Of a stretch of 48,017 bases of DNA, positions 8,439 through 17,280 are shown one piece after another (position 1 is the first letter of the stretch; each line of letters begins with the position of its first letter). The DNA comes from DASWJQ01 sp964517315 (GTDB lineage Bacteria; Chloroflexota; Anaerolineae; Anaerolineales; E44-bin32): assembly GCA_964517315.1 (NCBI GenBank), contig CAZFCJ010000013.1, forward strand, positions 1 through 48,017, in the 5' to 3' direction. Below the pieces are notes generated by a model, which was not told the origin of the DNA, ran no database searches, and saw only the letters and a program-made list of their open reading frames with translations. The position numbers were made by a program, and so were the translations under genes.

Positions 8439-10889
8439 ATGGCGGTTGTTGAACCGTTGCGCGCGCAAGAGCTCTACCGGTCCGTCGACGCGGATCTGTT
8501 CGACTTTCAAACGACGGAGGATTTGGAAAATTATGAAGGCGTCCTAGGCCAGCCGCGCGCGGTGGAGGCGGTCCAATTCGGGATCGGGATTGACGCCGAA
8601 GGTTACAATGTTTTCGCGCTGGGCCCGACAGGCACCGGCAAGCATTCGCTGCTCAAGGAGTTCTTCGAGGCGAAGGCGGTCGAAAAACCCGTGCCGCCGG
8701 ATTGGTGCTACGTTCACAACTTTGACGAGCCGCACAAGCCGCGGGCCCTCAAGTTCCCCCCTGGCAGAGGCGTACAGTTTCGCGATGATATGGAGCAGCT
8801 CGTCGGAGAGCTGAAAACCGCCTTGGAGAGCGCGTTCGAGAGCGAAGAGTACCAAAACCGCCGTCAGGAGATCCAGCAGGAGGTACAGGAGGAGCAAGAG
8901 CAGGCGCTCGAGGCGCTGCGTGAAAAAGCGCAGGAGGAGGGCTTTACCCTTCTGCGCACACCGGCCGGATTGGGCTTCGCCCCGGTCAAAGACGGCGAGG
9001 TCGTGGCGCCGGATGCGATGCAGGATCTCTCCGAGGAAGAGCGGGAGGAGATGGAGCAGACCGTCTCGGAGCTGCAGGAAGCGTTGCAACGCATCATGCA
9101 GCAAATCCCCCGCCTGCAGCGGGAGGCGCAGGAGCGCATGCGGCAGCTCAACCAGGAGATGGCCAACTTGGCGGCCGGAGGGCTGATCGAGGACCTTCGC
9201 CAGAAATACAGCGACATGGAACAGGTCGTCGATTACCTGGACCAAGTCGAGGAAGATGTCGTCGAGAACGTACGTGATTTCCTGCCGCAGGATGGCGGGG
9301 ATCAGTCTCGAGCCCAGCTCGCTGAATCCGGCCTGGCCGCCTTTGCGGGAAGCGGCGGCCGCCAGAGGCTGCGGCGCTTTCAGGTGAACGTGCTCATCGA
9401 TCACAGCGAATCGGACCACGGCCCGGTCATCGACGCGGACAATCCGACCTATCCTAATTTAGTCGGCCGAGTCGAGCATGTGCCTCAGATGGGCGCGCTG
9501 CTGACGGACTTCAACCTGATCAAGCCCGGCGCCCTCCACCGGGCTAACGGAGGCTATCTGGTTCTCGAGGCCCGCAAAGTCCTGCTCCAGCCCTACGCCT
9601 GGGAGGGCCTGAAGCGGGCCCTGAGGGCCGCGGAGGTGCGGATCGAGTCGCCGGGCCAGGCCTACGGGTTGATCACCACGATCTCGCTTGAGCCCGAGCC
9701 GATCCCGCTGGACGTCAAGGTGGCGCTGGTGGGGGACCGGAGGCTGTACTACCTTTTGGATGCCCTGGATCCCGAGTTCGGTCAGTTGTTCAAAGTGATG
9801 GCTGACTTCGATGAGCAGATGGATCGCACCGATGACAGCCAGCAGAGTTACGCTCGCCTGCTCGCCACCCTGATCCGCAAGGAGGACCTCCGGCCGTTCG
9901 ACAAGCAGGCGGTCGCCCGCGTGTTGGAGCAGAGCGCGCGCAATGTCGGTGACGCTGAGAAGCTGTCCACACGCATGCGCAGCATCACCGATTTGCTGCG
10001 CGAGTCGAACTACTGGGCCAAGGAAAATGGGAACGGCGTGGTCGCCGCCGAGGATGTGCAGAAGGCGATTGACGCCAAGATCTACCGCGCCGACCGAATC
10101 CGCCAGCGAATGCAGGAGGCCATCCTGCGCGAGACGATCCTGGTGGACACCGAGGGCGAGGCCGACGGACAGATCAACGCGCTGTCGGTCATGCAGCTCG
10201 GCGATTTCGCGTTCGCCCGGCCGAGTCGCATCACCGCGCGCGTTCGCTTGGGCCGCGGCGAAGTCGTCGACATCGAGCGGGAAGTCGAACTCGGCGGGCC
10301 GCTACATTCGAAGGGTGTGATGATCCTCTCCGGGTTCCTGGGAGAGCGGTACGCGGAGGAGACGCCGCTCTCACTGTCCGCCAGTCTGGTGTTCGAACAG
10401 ACGTATGGCGGCGTGGATGGTGACAGCGCCTCGTCGTCCGAGCTCTATGCCCTACTTTCCGCCATCGGCGAGATCCCCATTAAACAGACGTTGGCGGTCA
10501 CCGGGTCGGTCAACCAGCACGGCAAGGTCCAGGCCATCGGCGGCGTGAACGAGAAGATCGAGGGCTTCTTCAACGTCTGCAAAGCGCGTGGCTTGACCGG
10601 CGACCACGGGGTGCTCATCCCGAGGTCGAACGTCAAGCACTTGATGCTGCGCAACGAGGTGATCGAAGCGGTCGAGGAAGGGAAGTTCCACATTTACCCG
10701 ATCGAGACGGTGGACCAGGGAATCGAGCTGCTGACGGGAATGCCCGCCGGGGACCGGGATGAAAACGGTCGCTACCCGGAGGATTCAGTGAACGGCCGCG
10801 TCCAGGCGGCCCTCAACGAGATGGCCCAGCGGCGTAAAGCGTTCGGCAGAGCCATCGAAGCCCGGGCGCGCGAGGGGGGTGAGTTGTGA
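8439..10889 (+). CDS. Lon-related ATP-dependent protease (COG1067 type)
   Basis: This 816-residue AAA+ serine protease belongs to the Lon-related group that differs from classic LonA. The N-terminal ATPase half has Walker A GPTGTGKHS (62-70), interrupted by a long Glu/Gln-rich coiled-coil insertion (about 125-285). The protease domain (about 565-780) carries the Ser-Lys dyad: S663 in GDSAS and K706 in GGVNEKIEG. Their 43-residue spacing equals that of S679/K722 in E. coli Lon. GAAGGAG 8 bases upstream supports the start. It probably degrades damaged or regulatory proteins in the cytoplasm. The universal stress protein overlaps its stop by 4 bases, so the two are co-translated. Confidence 0.92.
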   Translation: MAVVEPLRAQELYRSVDADLFDFQTTEDLENYEGVLGQPRAVEAVQFGIGIDAEGYNVFALGPTGTGKHSLLKEFFEAKAVEKPVPPDWCYVHNFDEPHKPRALKFPPGRGVQFRDDMEQLVGELKTALESAFESEEYQNRRQEIQQEVQEEQEQALEALREKAQEEGFTLLRTPAGLGFAPVKDGEVVAPDAMQDLSEEEREEMEQTVSELQEALQRIMQQIPRLQREAQERMRQLNQEMANLAAGGLIEDLRQKYSDMEQVVDYLDQVEEDVVENVRDFLPQDGGDQSRAQLAESGLAAFAGSGGRQRLRRFQVNVLIDHSESDHGPVIDADNPTYPNLVGRVEHVPQMGALLTDFNLIKPGALHRANGGYLVLEARKVLLQPYAWEGLKRALRAAEVRIESPGQAYGLITTISLEPEPIPLDVKVALVGDRRLYYLLDALDPEFGQLFKVMADFDEQMDRTDDSQQSYARLLATLIRKEDLRPFDKQAVARVLEQSARNVGDAEKLSTRMRSITDLLRESNYWAKENGNGVVAAEDVQKAIDAKIYRADRIRQRMQEAILRETILVDTEGEADGQINALSVMQLGDFAFARPSRITARVRLGRGEVVDIEREVELGGPLHSKGVMILSGFLGERYAEETPLSLSASLVFEQTYGGVDGDSASSSELYALLSAIGEIPIKQTLAVTGSVNQHGKVQAIGGVNEKIEGFFNVCKARGLTGDHGVLIPRSNVKHLMLRNEVIEAVEEGKFHIYPIETVDQGIELLTGMPAGDRDENGRYPEDSVNGRVQAALNEMAQRRKAFGRAIEARAREGGEL

Positions 10890-11722
10890 CCGAGGAGGAG
10901 GACCGCAGGATCGAGCGCATCCTGGTCGCCCTGGATACGTCGCCCCACAGTCTGGCGGCGATGAGAGCGGCCGTGGAGCTGGCGTCCGAGTGGGGGGCCG
11001 ATCTGGTCGGACTGTTTGTCGAGGACCTCGACCTGCTGCGCTTGGCGCAGCTTCCCTTCGCTCGCGAGGTGGCTGAGTACTCGGCGCGGGTGCGCAGGCT
11101 CGGCCAGGAGGATGTCGAGCTTCAACTGCGCGCTCAGGCCACCCGACTCCGTCGCGAACTGTCCCGCCACGCCATGCGCCAGGGGGTGCGTTGGAGGTTT
11201 CGAGTTGCGCGCGGGGTGATCCCGCGCGAGCTCTTAGCCGAGGCCGAGGAAGCGGACCTCGTCATCCTGGGCAAGACCGGGTGGTCGGAGAGCCGCAGGA
11301 TGGGCTCGACGACCCGGGTCGTGGTGACCGAAGCACGCGGCAGAGTTCTGGTCCTGCACAGCGAGGCCCGCATGGTGTCCGCGCTGCGAGTTGTTTACGA
11401 TGGATCCCAGGCCGCCCAGCGCGCACTCGACTCGGCGGCGATGCTCGCCGCTCAGTCCCAGCGTGAGCTGTCGGTCCTGCTCCTGGTGGAGAGCGAAGCG
11501 GACGCGGCGGAGCTTCGCAAGCAGGCCGCGAAGATGCTTGCCGAACGTGGGCTTAGCGCCCGTTACCGCACGCTGATCGAGCCCGATCCAGACGAGCTGG
11601 CCGAAGCGGCCGAGGCGCTGGACTGCGTGCTCGTCCTGCCTGCGGACCTCGCCGGGATGCCCGAGCAGGCGATGCTGAAGTTTATGGACCAGTTGGAGTG
11701 TCCGGTCCTCCTGGTCCGCTGA
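10886..11722 (+). CDS. Universal stress protein, tandem Usp domains
   Basis: This 278-residue cytoplasmic protein has two UspA-like domains. The first (about 8-150) opens with RILVALDTSPHSLAAM and closes with DLVILGKTGW...GSTTRVVV...GRVLVLH, close to the ATP-binding G-x2-G-x9-G(S/T) pattern. The second (about 165-278) opens with LRVVYDGSQAAQRAL and is degenerate at its nucleotide loop. The GTG start overlaps the Lon-like stop (GTGA), implying translational coupling. A link to stress proteolysis is suggested by this pairing rather than shown. Confidence 0.85.
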   Translation: MTEEEDRRIERILVALDTSPHSLAAMRAAVELASEWGADLVGLFVEDLDLLRLAQLPFAREVAEYSARVRRLGQEDVELQLRAQATRLRRELSRHAMRQGVRWRFRVARGVIPRELLAEAEEADLVILGKTGWSESRRMGSTTRVVVTEARGRVLVLHSEARMVSALRVVYDGSQAAQRALDSAAMLAAQSQRELSVLLLVESEADAAELRKQAAKMLAERGLSARYRTLIEPDPDELAEAAEALDCVLVLPADLAGMPEQAMLKFMDQLECPVLLVR

Positions 11723-11754
11723 AGTACGATGCCAGCCCCGTGGCTGAACGCGAC

Positions 11755-12765
11755 ATGAAGATCGACGCCAATGTGGCTCCAACCTCTCTCGCTGACGTCC
11801 CGGTCCTGGCGCAGGCCGCGCAGCGGGTCGGATTTGACGCCGTGTGGACCAGCGAGACACAGCATGATCCGTTCCTGCCGCTCGTTCCCATCACCGAGCA
11901 CAGCACCACTCTTCATTTTGGGACCGCGATTGCGGTCGCCTTCGCCCGCAGCCCGGGCGCACTAGCGTATACCGCCTGGGATCTGGCCGCCGCTTCCGGG
12001 GGCCGGTTCATCCTTGGCTTGGGGACCCAAGTGCGGCCGCATATCGAGCGGCGGTTCGGTATGCCATGGCCGGATTCGCCGGTGGGCAAGCTGCGCGAGA
12101 TGATCGCTGCATTGCGCGCGTACTGGGATGCGTGGCAGCGGGGTGAACGGCTGAACTACCGCGGTGACTACTTCAAGCTGACGCTGATGACTCCGTTCTT
12201 CAATCCGGGGCCGATCGCCGAGCCGGACATCCCCATTTTCATCGCGGGAGTCAACCGTGGTCTGTGCAGGCTGGCGGGCGAGGCCGCCGATGGGCTGCAT
12301 GGGCACCCCCTGCACTCGGCGCGCTATTTGCGCGAAGTGATCCGGCCTGCGATGCGGACAGGCGCCGAGCGGGCAGGCCGCGAGCCGGGAGAGGTGGAAC
12401 TGTCGGTCACGGCGTTTGTGGTCACCGATGAAGACCAGAGGCAGGAAGCGCGGTCGCAGATCGCCTTCTACGCCTCAACCCCCAGCTACAAGCCGGTGCT
12501 GGCGCTCCACGGCTGGGAGAAGGCGGCGGAACGTTTGAGCGGGCTGGCCCGGCGGAAGGCGTGGGACCAGATGGCCGAAGAAATCAGCGATGAGATGCTC
12601 AGAACGTTTGCTGTGGTATCCGAGCCGGATGAATTGCCAGCCGCATTGCACGCCCGCTACGCTGGGCTGGTCGACCGGATCAACCTCGATCTGCCGTTTG
12701 AAGGCGGTGATGCGGAGCCGTTTTGGGCGCAGCTTGTCTCGCAGCTGAGGGCTCAATCGTCGTAA
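11755..12765 (+). CDS. LLM-class (luciferase-like) flavin/F420-dependent oxidoreductase
   Basis: This 336-residue protein is predicted to be a TIM-barrel oxidoreductase of the bacterial luciferase superfamily, using FMNH2 or F420. It shows the family features: AAQRVGFDAVWTSETQHDPF near the start, GTAIAVAFARSP, RFILGLGTQVRPHIERRFGMPW, RGDYFKLTLMTPFF and PIFIAGVNRGLCRLAGEAADG. It most resembles the MSMEG_2256-like F420 group, from memory of the family pattern. I chose ATG 11755, where homology begins; a start at 11698 would overlap the usp gene. It lies 32 bases after usp and may be transcribed with it. The substrate is unknown. Confidence 0.85.
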   Translation: MKIDANVAPTSLADVPVLAQAAQRVGFDAVWTSETQHDPFLPLVPITEHSTTLHFGTAIAVAFARSPGALAYTAWDLAAASGGRFILGLGTQVRPHIERRFGMPWPDSPVGKLREMIAALRAYWDAWQRGERLNYRGDYFKLTLMTPFFNPGPIAEPDIPIFIAGVNRGLCRLAGEAADGLHGHPLHSARYLREVIRPAMRTGAERAGREPGEVELSVTAFVVTDEDQRQEARSQIAFYASTPSYKPVLALHGWEKAAERLSGLARRKAWDQMAEEISDEMLRTFAVVSEPDELPAALHARYAGLVDRINLDLPFEGGDAEPFWAQLVSQLRAQSS

Positions 12766-12807
12766 CGGACCGATTGCGAAACTGCCGTCCCTTCGGACCG
12801 ATCCGGG

Positions 12808-12825
12808 AGCCGTTTCGAGACGGCT
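12808..12825 (+). terminator. Weak hairpin after the LLM oxidoreductase
   Basis: AGCCGT and ACGGCT pair as a 6-bp stem around TTCGAG, 43 bases after the stop. There is no T-run, so termination is uncertain. Confidence 0.3.
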
Positions 12826-12962
12826 GATGAAAGGGGCGGCCCGCTCTTCGAACGCCTGGAAGTGCGGCGAGGCCGCGTTGAGGGACTACCATGCCCCTCG
12901 ACGGGCGACGGGGGGAGATGATATGCTTGAGAGTCTCACGGGCACTTGAATTTGGGACCCGA

Positions 12963-13442
12963 ATGGCGCTCTCGCTTTCGCGCAGTTTGATGTCGACTGA
13001 GCCGTTGAACCGCAGACAGATCGGTTGGGCTCGTCGCTGGATGACGCTCGCCCTGATGGGACTGCTGATCTTCTTGATCGGGCTCGAGCCCGATCTTTTG
13101 GGGATGAACCGCAGCCCGGTTGTCGGCTTTGTGCAGATCGGGGTCTGGCTGACCGGATTGGCGATGCTGCTGCTGGGCGCCACGATGGCGGTGCGCGTGA
13201 TCCGCAACGGACGCAAGAACAGCCTGCGGGCGGACATCGGATTGCGGTTGGTGGCCACCGGTTACGTGGTCGCCGCCGTCGCCTCCTTGGCCGATTTCAT
13301 ATCCATCGGCGCCCACCGCATGCCAAACATCTACTTTGGCCCGGTCCAGACCGTGGGCTTGGTGGTCGGTATTGGGACCAGCGTACTGGGTGTGGCGCTT
13401 TACTGGCCATTTCGTTCCCGTGGGGAGGGGCAACCTGACTGA
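12963..13442 (+). CDS. Unknown four-helix membrane protein
   Basis: I do not recognise this integral membrane protein. From the ATG at 12963 it has 159 residues and four predicted transmembrane segments: LALMGLLIFLIGLEP, IGVWLTGLAMLLLG, LVATGYVVAAVASLADFI and VGLVVGIGTSVLGVALYW. A basic loop (RVIRNGRKNSLR) lies between helices 2 and 3, probably cytoplasmic. The start is uncertain: in-frame ATGs at 12891, 12918 (with GGGGGAG too close) and 12990 are alternatives. It ends 91 bases before the Tad operon and may be independent, since that operon has its own promoter. Confidence 0.6.
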   Translation: MALSLSRSLMSTEPLNRRQIGWARRWMTLALMGLLIFLIGLEPDLLGMNRSPVVGFVQIGVWLTGLAMLLLGATMAVRVIRNGRKNSLRADIGLRLVATGYVVAAVASLADFISIGAHRMPNIYFGPVQTVGLVVGIGTSVLGVALYWPFRSRGEGQPD

Positions 13443-13470
13443 ATTCCTATGGGGACGAGCCCGTTGCGGA

Positions 13471-13499
13471 TTGATCATTCAACTGTAATTTTCTAGAAT
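13471..13499 (+). promoter_or_regulatory. Sigma-70-type promoter of the Tad operon
   Basis: TTGATC (13471-13476) and TAGAAT (13494-13499) have an ideal 17-base spacer and lie 34 bases before the cpaB start in an AT-rich patch. This is one of the best promoter matches in the window. Confidence 0.75.
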
Positions 13500-13533
13500 A
13501 CTGCCACGTTGCTGACGCGCCCACGAGGGGGAC

Positions 13534-14202
13534 ATGACGCGTCCGACCCCGAATACCCCTGAAACCAGCCCCGCCTGGACTCGATCCGGCCGCAGGCGAG
13601 CGTTTCTCTACCTGCTGGGAGCTTTGTTGCTCGCTACGCTCGCGGCGGTGCTCACATTCATATATCTGGATAATGTGCGCTCCCAATCCGTGCCGACTGC
13701 CGAGGCGGTCGTGGCCGTGCGCGAGATCCGACCGGGCACGGTGATTACGGCCAACTCCGTAGAACTGCGCGGCGCGCCGGCCCCGATCCTGCCGGATGGG
13801 GCCCTGACCTCTACCACTGAGGCGGTGGGCCGCACCGCCGCGTTCCCCATTGTGTCGGGGGAGGTGGTGGTGGCCAGGGATCTCGTCGGCGAAGGTGGGG
13901 CGGGCATATCCGGCCAGCTCCCCGACGGACGCTGGGCCATGATACTGCCGGTCGGATGGCTGGTCAGTCCGGTTCCTCCGCTGGCCTCGGGAGACCGTCT
14001 GGACATCGTCGCCTACCAATCGGGGGATCCAGTTGAGGATGCGGGCGTCATCGTGAGCGAGATCGAGATCCTCTCGCTTCCGGGTGAAGAGGGCGAGGGC
14101 CGGTTGATCTTAGCCGTCACGATGGAAGAGGCGATCTCCATCTTGTATTCACGAAGCAACGGTTTCCAGCTTCTGGCTCTCCTGCGACCCCAGGGGGGAT
14201 GA
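13534..14202 (+). CDS. cpaB: Flp pilus assembly protein CpaB/RcpC
   Basis: This 222-residue protein has one N-terminal membrane helix (about 22-45) followed by an SAF domain (about 55-120, with AVVAVREIRPGTVITANSVELR and FPIVSGEVVVARDLV) and a CpaB-type C-terminal region. In Tad pili, CpaB/RcpC acts on the outer face of the membrane; in secretin-bearing bacteria it contacts CpaC, but no secretin gene is seen here. GAGGGGG 3 bases before the ATG gives the start. It is the first gene of an eight-gene operon; cpaE begins 3 bases after its stop. Confidence 0.88.
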   Translation: MTRPTPNTPETSPAWTRSGRRRAFLYLLGALLLATLAAVLTFIYLDNVRSQSVPTAEAVVAVREIRPGTVITANSVELRGAPAPILPDGALTSTTEAVGRTAAFPIVSGEVVVARDLVGEGGAGISGQLPDGRWAMILPVGWLVSPVPPLASGDRLDIVAYQSGDPVEDAGVIVSEIEILSLPGEEGEGRLILAVTMEEAISILYSRSNGFQLLALLRPQGG

Positions 14203-14205
14203 GAC

Positions 14206-14979
14206 GTGCCGGTCGTCGCTGTCTTCGGCGCCAAGGGAGGGGTAGGGACGTCGCTGCTGGCCGCCAATCTCGGCTTGCGGCTGGCACAGGAGGCCCCAAT
14301 TTTGCTCGTGGATCTCGTCCCGGGAGTGGGGAGCTGCGACCTGCTGCTCGATCTCGAAGCCGAGAGGTCGTGGCGTGAACTGTTGCCGGTCGCCGGCGAG
14401 CTGCGGGACAAGTACCTGGAGCTGACGACGGAGACCCACAGTTCGGGGCTTTCATTCTTGGCCGCCCCGGGGGTTCCGACCTTTCAAAAACAGAAGGATT
14501 CGTTGAAAAATTTGGCCCAGCTGATCCAGGCGCTCTCGGAGAGATGGACCTGGCTCGTGCTCGACGCGGGCAGTGGAGAACTGCCGTGGGGGGTGATGCC
14601 GATGAAGGCCGCGGATCACTCGATCCTCGTGGCGACCCCCGACCCTCCGGCTTTGCGGGCCGCAGGGCGGTGGGTTAACCGGCTTCGTGGGGCGCTGGGG
14701 GAGGACGGCTTGGGGCTGGTGCTGAGTCAGATCGGCCCGGGACACCCGGCCAATCCCCACAGCGTTGCTGACGCCCTTGGCCTGCCCTTGCTGGCGGTGT
14801 TGCCGCTGGACAGGAAGAGCGCCGGCGAGCAGGTGCACTTCGGACGCCCCGCCGTTATGGAGCCCCGGTCGCGGCTGGGCGCGGGTGTGCGGACACTGGT
14901 CCAGGAACTCATGGGTCACCCCGGAGACTCAGCGGAGACTCAACGCGCTCAAAAGGTGAGTGTGGCTGATGGTGGCTGA
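14206..14979 (+). CDS. cpaE: CpaE/TadZ-like MinD/ParA-family ATPase
   Basis: This 257-residue cytoplasmic ATPase is predicted to place the Tad pilus machine at the cell pole or site of assembly. It has the deviant Walker A GAKGGVGTS (8-16), an A' motif (LLVDLVPGVGSCD) and a Walker B-like LVLDAGSG. Unlike typical CpaE it lacks the N-terminal receiver-like domain, so the protein is shorter than usual. The GTG start at 14206 is supported by GGGGGGATGA just upstream. Its end overlaps tadA by 11 bases. Confidence 0.85.
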   Translation: MPVVAVFGAKGGVGTSLLAANLGLRLAQEAPILLVDLVPGVGSCDLLLDLEAERSWRELLPVAGELRDKYLELTTETHSSGLSFLAAPGVPTFQKQKDSLKNLAQLIQALSERWTWLVLDAGSGELPWGVMPMKAADHSILVATPDPPALRAAGRWVNRLRGALGEDGLGLVLSQIGPGHPANPHSVADALGLPLLAVLPLDRKSAGEQVHFGRPAVMEPRSRLGAGVRTLVQELMGHPGDSAETQRAQKVSVADGG

Positions 14980-16168
14980 TACACCGAGTCGTCGGGTCGA
15001 GCTCGAGGATCGAATTCACGAAGCGATTTCACAGGGCATCGAGCGTGAGTCTCAGCGCGGAAACTTGGATGGCGTCCCGGGGCGGGGGGATCTCGAGCGC
15101 CGAGCCAGAGAAGCGCTCGATCGCGAGCCCGAGATCCTGACCGAAAAAGAGAAAAGCGGGATTGTACGGTCCGTGGTGGATCGGATTGTGGGCCTCGGGC
15201 CGCTGCAGCCGCTGTTGGAAGATCCGACGATCACTGAGATCATGGTCAACAATGCGTTCAATGTGTTTATTGAGCGCGAGGGTCACATCGAAGAAACGGA
15301 AATTCGCTTCCGCGACGAGTCGCATTTGAGACACGTGATCGACCGCATCGTAGCGCCGCTGGGCCGGCGCATCGATGAGTCCTCACCGCTGGTGGATGCC
15401 CGGTTGCCGGATGGATCGCGGGTCAACGCCATTGTCCCGCCGCTCGCGTTGCGCGGTCCTGCACTCACGATCCGAAAATTCTCAAGCGAGCCGTTCACAC
15501 TCGAAAGGTTGGTCGATCTGGGAACGATCAGCCCCGCCATTGGCCGGTTTTTGGAACGATGCGTGCGCCGCAGAGTGAGCATGATCATCTCGGGCGGTAC
15601 GGGATCCGGTAAGACTTCGACGCTGAACGCGCTGGGGCTTTGCATCCCGGATGGTGAGCGGCTGATCAGCATCGAGGATTCCGCGGAACTTCAGCTGCGC
15701 CACCCGCATTGGGTCTCGTTGGAATCCCGGCCGCCGAACGTGGAGGGCCGCGGTGAGATCACGATTCGCACCTTGGTACGCAACGCGCTGCGGATGCGTC
15801 CGGACCGCATCATCGTCGGAGAGGTGCGGGGCGGGGAAGCGTTTGACATGCTGCAGGCCATGAACACAGGACACCGCGGCTCCCTGACAACCCTGCACGC
15901 CAACACACCGAGGGACGCGCTGATCCGGTTGGAGTCGATGGTCCTGATGGCCGGGTTTGACATGCCCGTCTCGGCTATCCGCCGCATGATCGGCGGGGCG
16001 GTGGAAATTGTGATCCAGCAGGATCGCCGGCCCGATGGCCAACGCGTGATGACGGCCATCCACGCGCTTCACCGGAAGGGCCCCGAAGAGCTGGCGCTGC
16101 GACCGCTATTCCTTTATGACCCCGAACAAGGCCGTCACGCGCGAGTCGAGGAAGGCGGCCGGCCATGA
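14969..16168 (+). CDS. tadA: Tad pilus assembly ATPase TadA/CpaF
   Basis: This 399-residue type II/IV secretion ATPase powers Tad pilus extension and retraction from the cytoplasmic side. The N-terminal domain has VVDRIVGLGPLQPLLEDPTI. The catalytic part has Walker A ISGGTGSGKTS, the Asp box ISIEDSAEL, an arginine-rich RTLVRNALRMRPDRIIVGEVRGGEA (Walker B/Glu) block, and the His box TGHRGSLTTLHAN. All key motifs are intact. ATG 14969 has AAGGTGAG upstream; a GTG at 14960 is an alternative. tadB follows with a 4-base overlap. Confidence 0.93.
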   Translation: MVADTPSRRVELEDRIHEAISQGIERESQRGNLDGVPGRGDLERRAREALDREPEILTEKEKSGIVRSVVDRIVGLGPLQPLLEDPTITEIMVNNAFNVFIEREGHIEETEIRFRDESHLRHVIDRIVAPLGRRIDESSPLVDARLPDGSRVNAIVPPLALRGPALTIRKFSSEPFTLERLVDLGTISPAIGRFLERCVRRRVSMIISGGTGSGKTSTLNALGLCIPDGERLISIEDSAELQLRHPHWVSLESRPPNVEGRGEITIRTLVRNALRMRPDRIIVGEVRGGEAFDMLQAMNTGHRGSLTTLHANTPRDALIRLESMVLMAGFDMPVSAIRRMIGGAVEIVIQQDRRPDGQRVMTAIHALHRKGPEELALRPLFLYDPEQGRHARVEEGGRP

Positions 16169-17280
16169 GGACCGCTCGACGGCGCGGGGACTGGAGGGAG
16201 CAGCTGCTTCGACGCTGGAGTCGCCGGCCCAATCTCGCATCCATGAGTCTGATCGTGATCGCCAGTTCAGTCGCCTGGTGGTTCAGGGAGGATCTGAACG
16301 CCTGGCTGGAGACCAGCCCCGCCGGGGTGCCGGCGGCCGTCGTGGGCCTCTTCGTATGGCTGCTGCTCGGGGCGGCTACACTCTACCTGGAAGGGCGGTT
16401 GAAGGCCCGTCTCTGGCTCCATCGGGCGCAATCCTGGAGCGGATTGGCCCCGTTGGGACGGGAATCGGTTTGGTCCAAAGTCCGCCGCCGGATCCCCGAC
16501 CCGCTGGAGTGGATGGTTGCGCCGTTGCGCAGGACCGAGCTGGGGGCTCGATTGTTGGAGGACTGGCGTGATGCCGGTTTCGACGGGAAGCTGTCGCGCT
16601 ACCTGCTGCTCTTGGCTGGCGTCGCGGCCTTGGGCGCCCTGACGGGCAGCAGGATCGGCGGTCCGGTCTTGGCCGTGGGAATGGCAATTATCTTGCCGCT
16701 GTTGCCCGTGCAGGGGGTGCGAAGCAGGGCGGAGGACCATCGGAAGCTATTCGGCGATCAGATTCCGGCTGCGCTGGAGGCCATCGCGGCCGGGATCGCA
16801 GCGGGGCTGTCTTTTCCGTCCGCGGTGGCTTTCGCCGCCGATGAGCTGCCCTCTCCGATGAAAGAGGCCATGCGGTCGCTCCACCGGCGGATGGAGCTCG
16901 GTCACTCCGTGGAGGAAGCGCTGTCCTGGCTGCAGGAGAAGCACCCCGAAGAGGGGCTTAACTTGGCCGCCGAGGGCGTCGTTCTGCAGCGCCAGCTGGG
17001 CGGTGACCTCGTGCGAATGTTGGAGGAGACCTCGTCCGTGGTGCGGCAGCGAGTCGAGCTGGAGCAGGAGGTCAGGGCCGTCACGGCCCAAGGGAGGCTG
17101 TCCGGTTGGGTCATCGGCGCGCTGGTGCCCGTATCGGCGATCATATTGCTGGTGTCTAACCCGCGCTACATCGACGTCCTTTTCGACACCCTGATCGGCC
17201 AGGTGCTGCTGGTGGTGGCCCTGCTGCTGCAGTTGATCGGTTGGCTGATCATCTCGCGCTTGGTGAGGGTTCGATTCTGA
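16165..17280 (+). CDS. tadB: Tad pilus inner-membrane platform protein TadB
   Basis: This 371-residue platform protein has the T2SF fold. There are two N-terminal helices (about 25-70), further helices near 145-180, a cytoplasmic helical T2SF domain (about 190-310, with DQIPAALEAIAAGIAAGLSFPSAV and GGDLVRMLEETSSVVRQR) and a C-terminal membrane pair. It is thought to couple TadA to pilin extraction together with TadC. ATGA overlap with tadA and a one-base overlap with tadC show tight coupling. Confidence 0.9.
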   Translation: MRTARRRGDWREQLLRRWSRRPNLASMSLIVIASSVAWWFREDLNAWLETSPAGVPAAVVGLFVWLLLGAATLYLEGRLKARLWLHRAQSWSGLAPLGRESVWSKVRRRIPDPLEWMVAPLRRTELGARLLEDWRDAGFDGKLSRYLLLLAGVAALGALTGSRIGGPVLAVGMAIILPLLPVQGVRSRAEDHRKLFGDQIPAALEAIAAGIAAGLSFPSAVAFAADELPSPMKEAMRSLHRRMELGHSVEEALSWLQEKHPEEGLNLAAEGVVLQRQLGGDLVRMLEETSSVVRQRVELEQEVRAVTAQGRLSGWVIGALVPVSAIILLVSNPRYIDVLFDTLIGQVLLVVALLLQLIGWLIISRLVRVRF

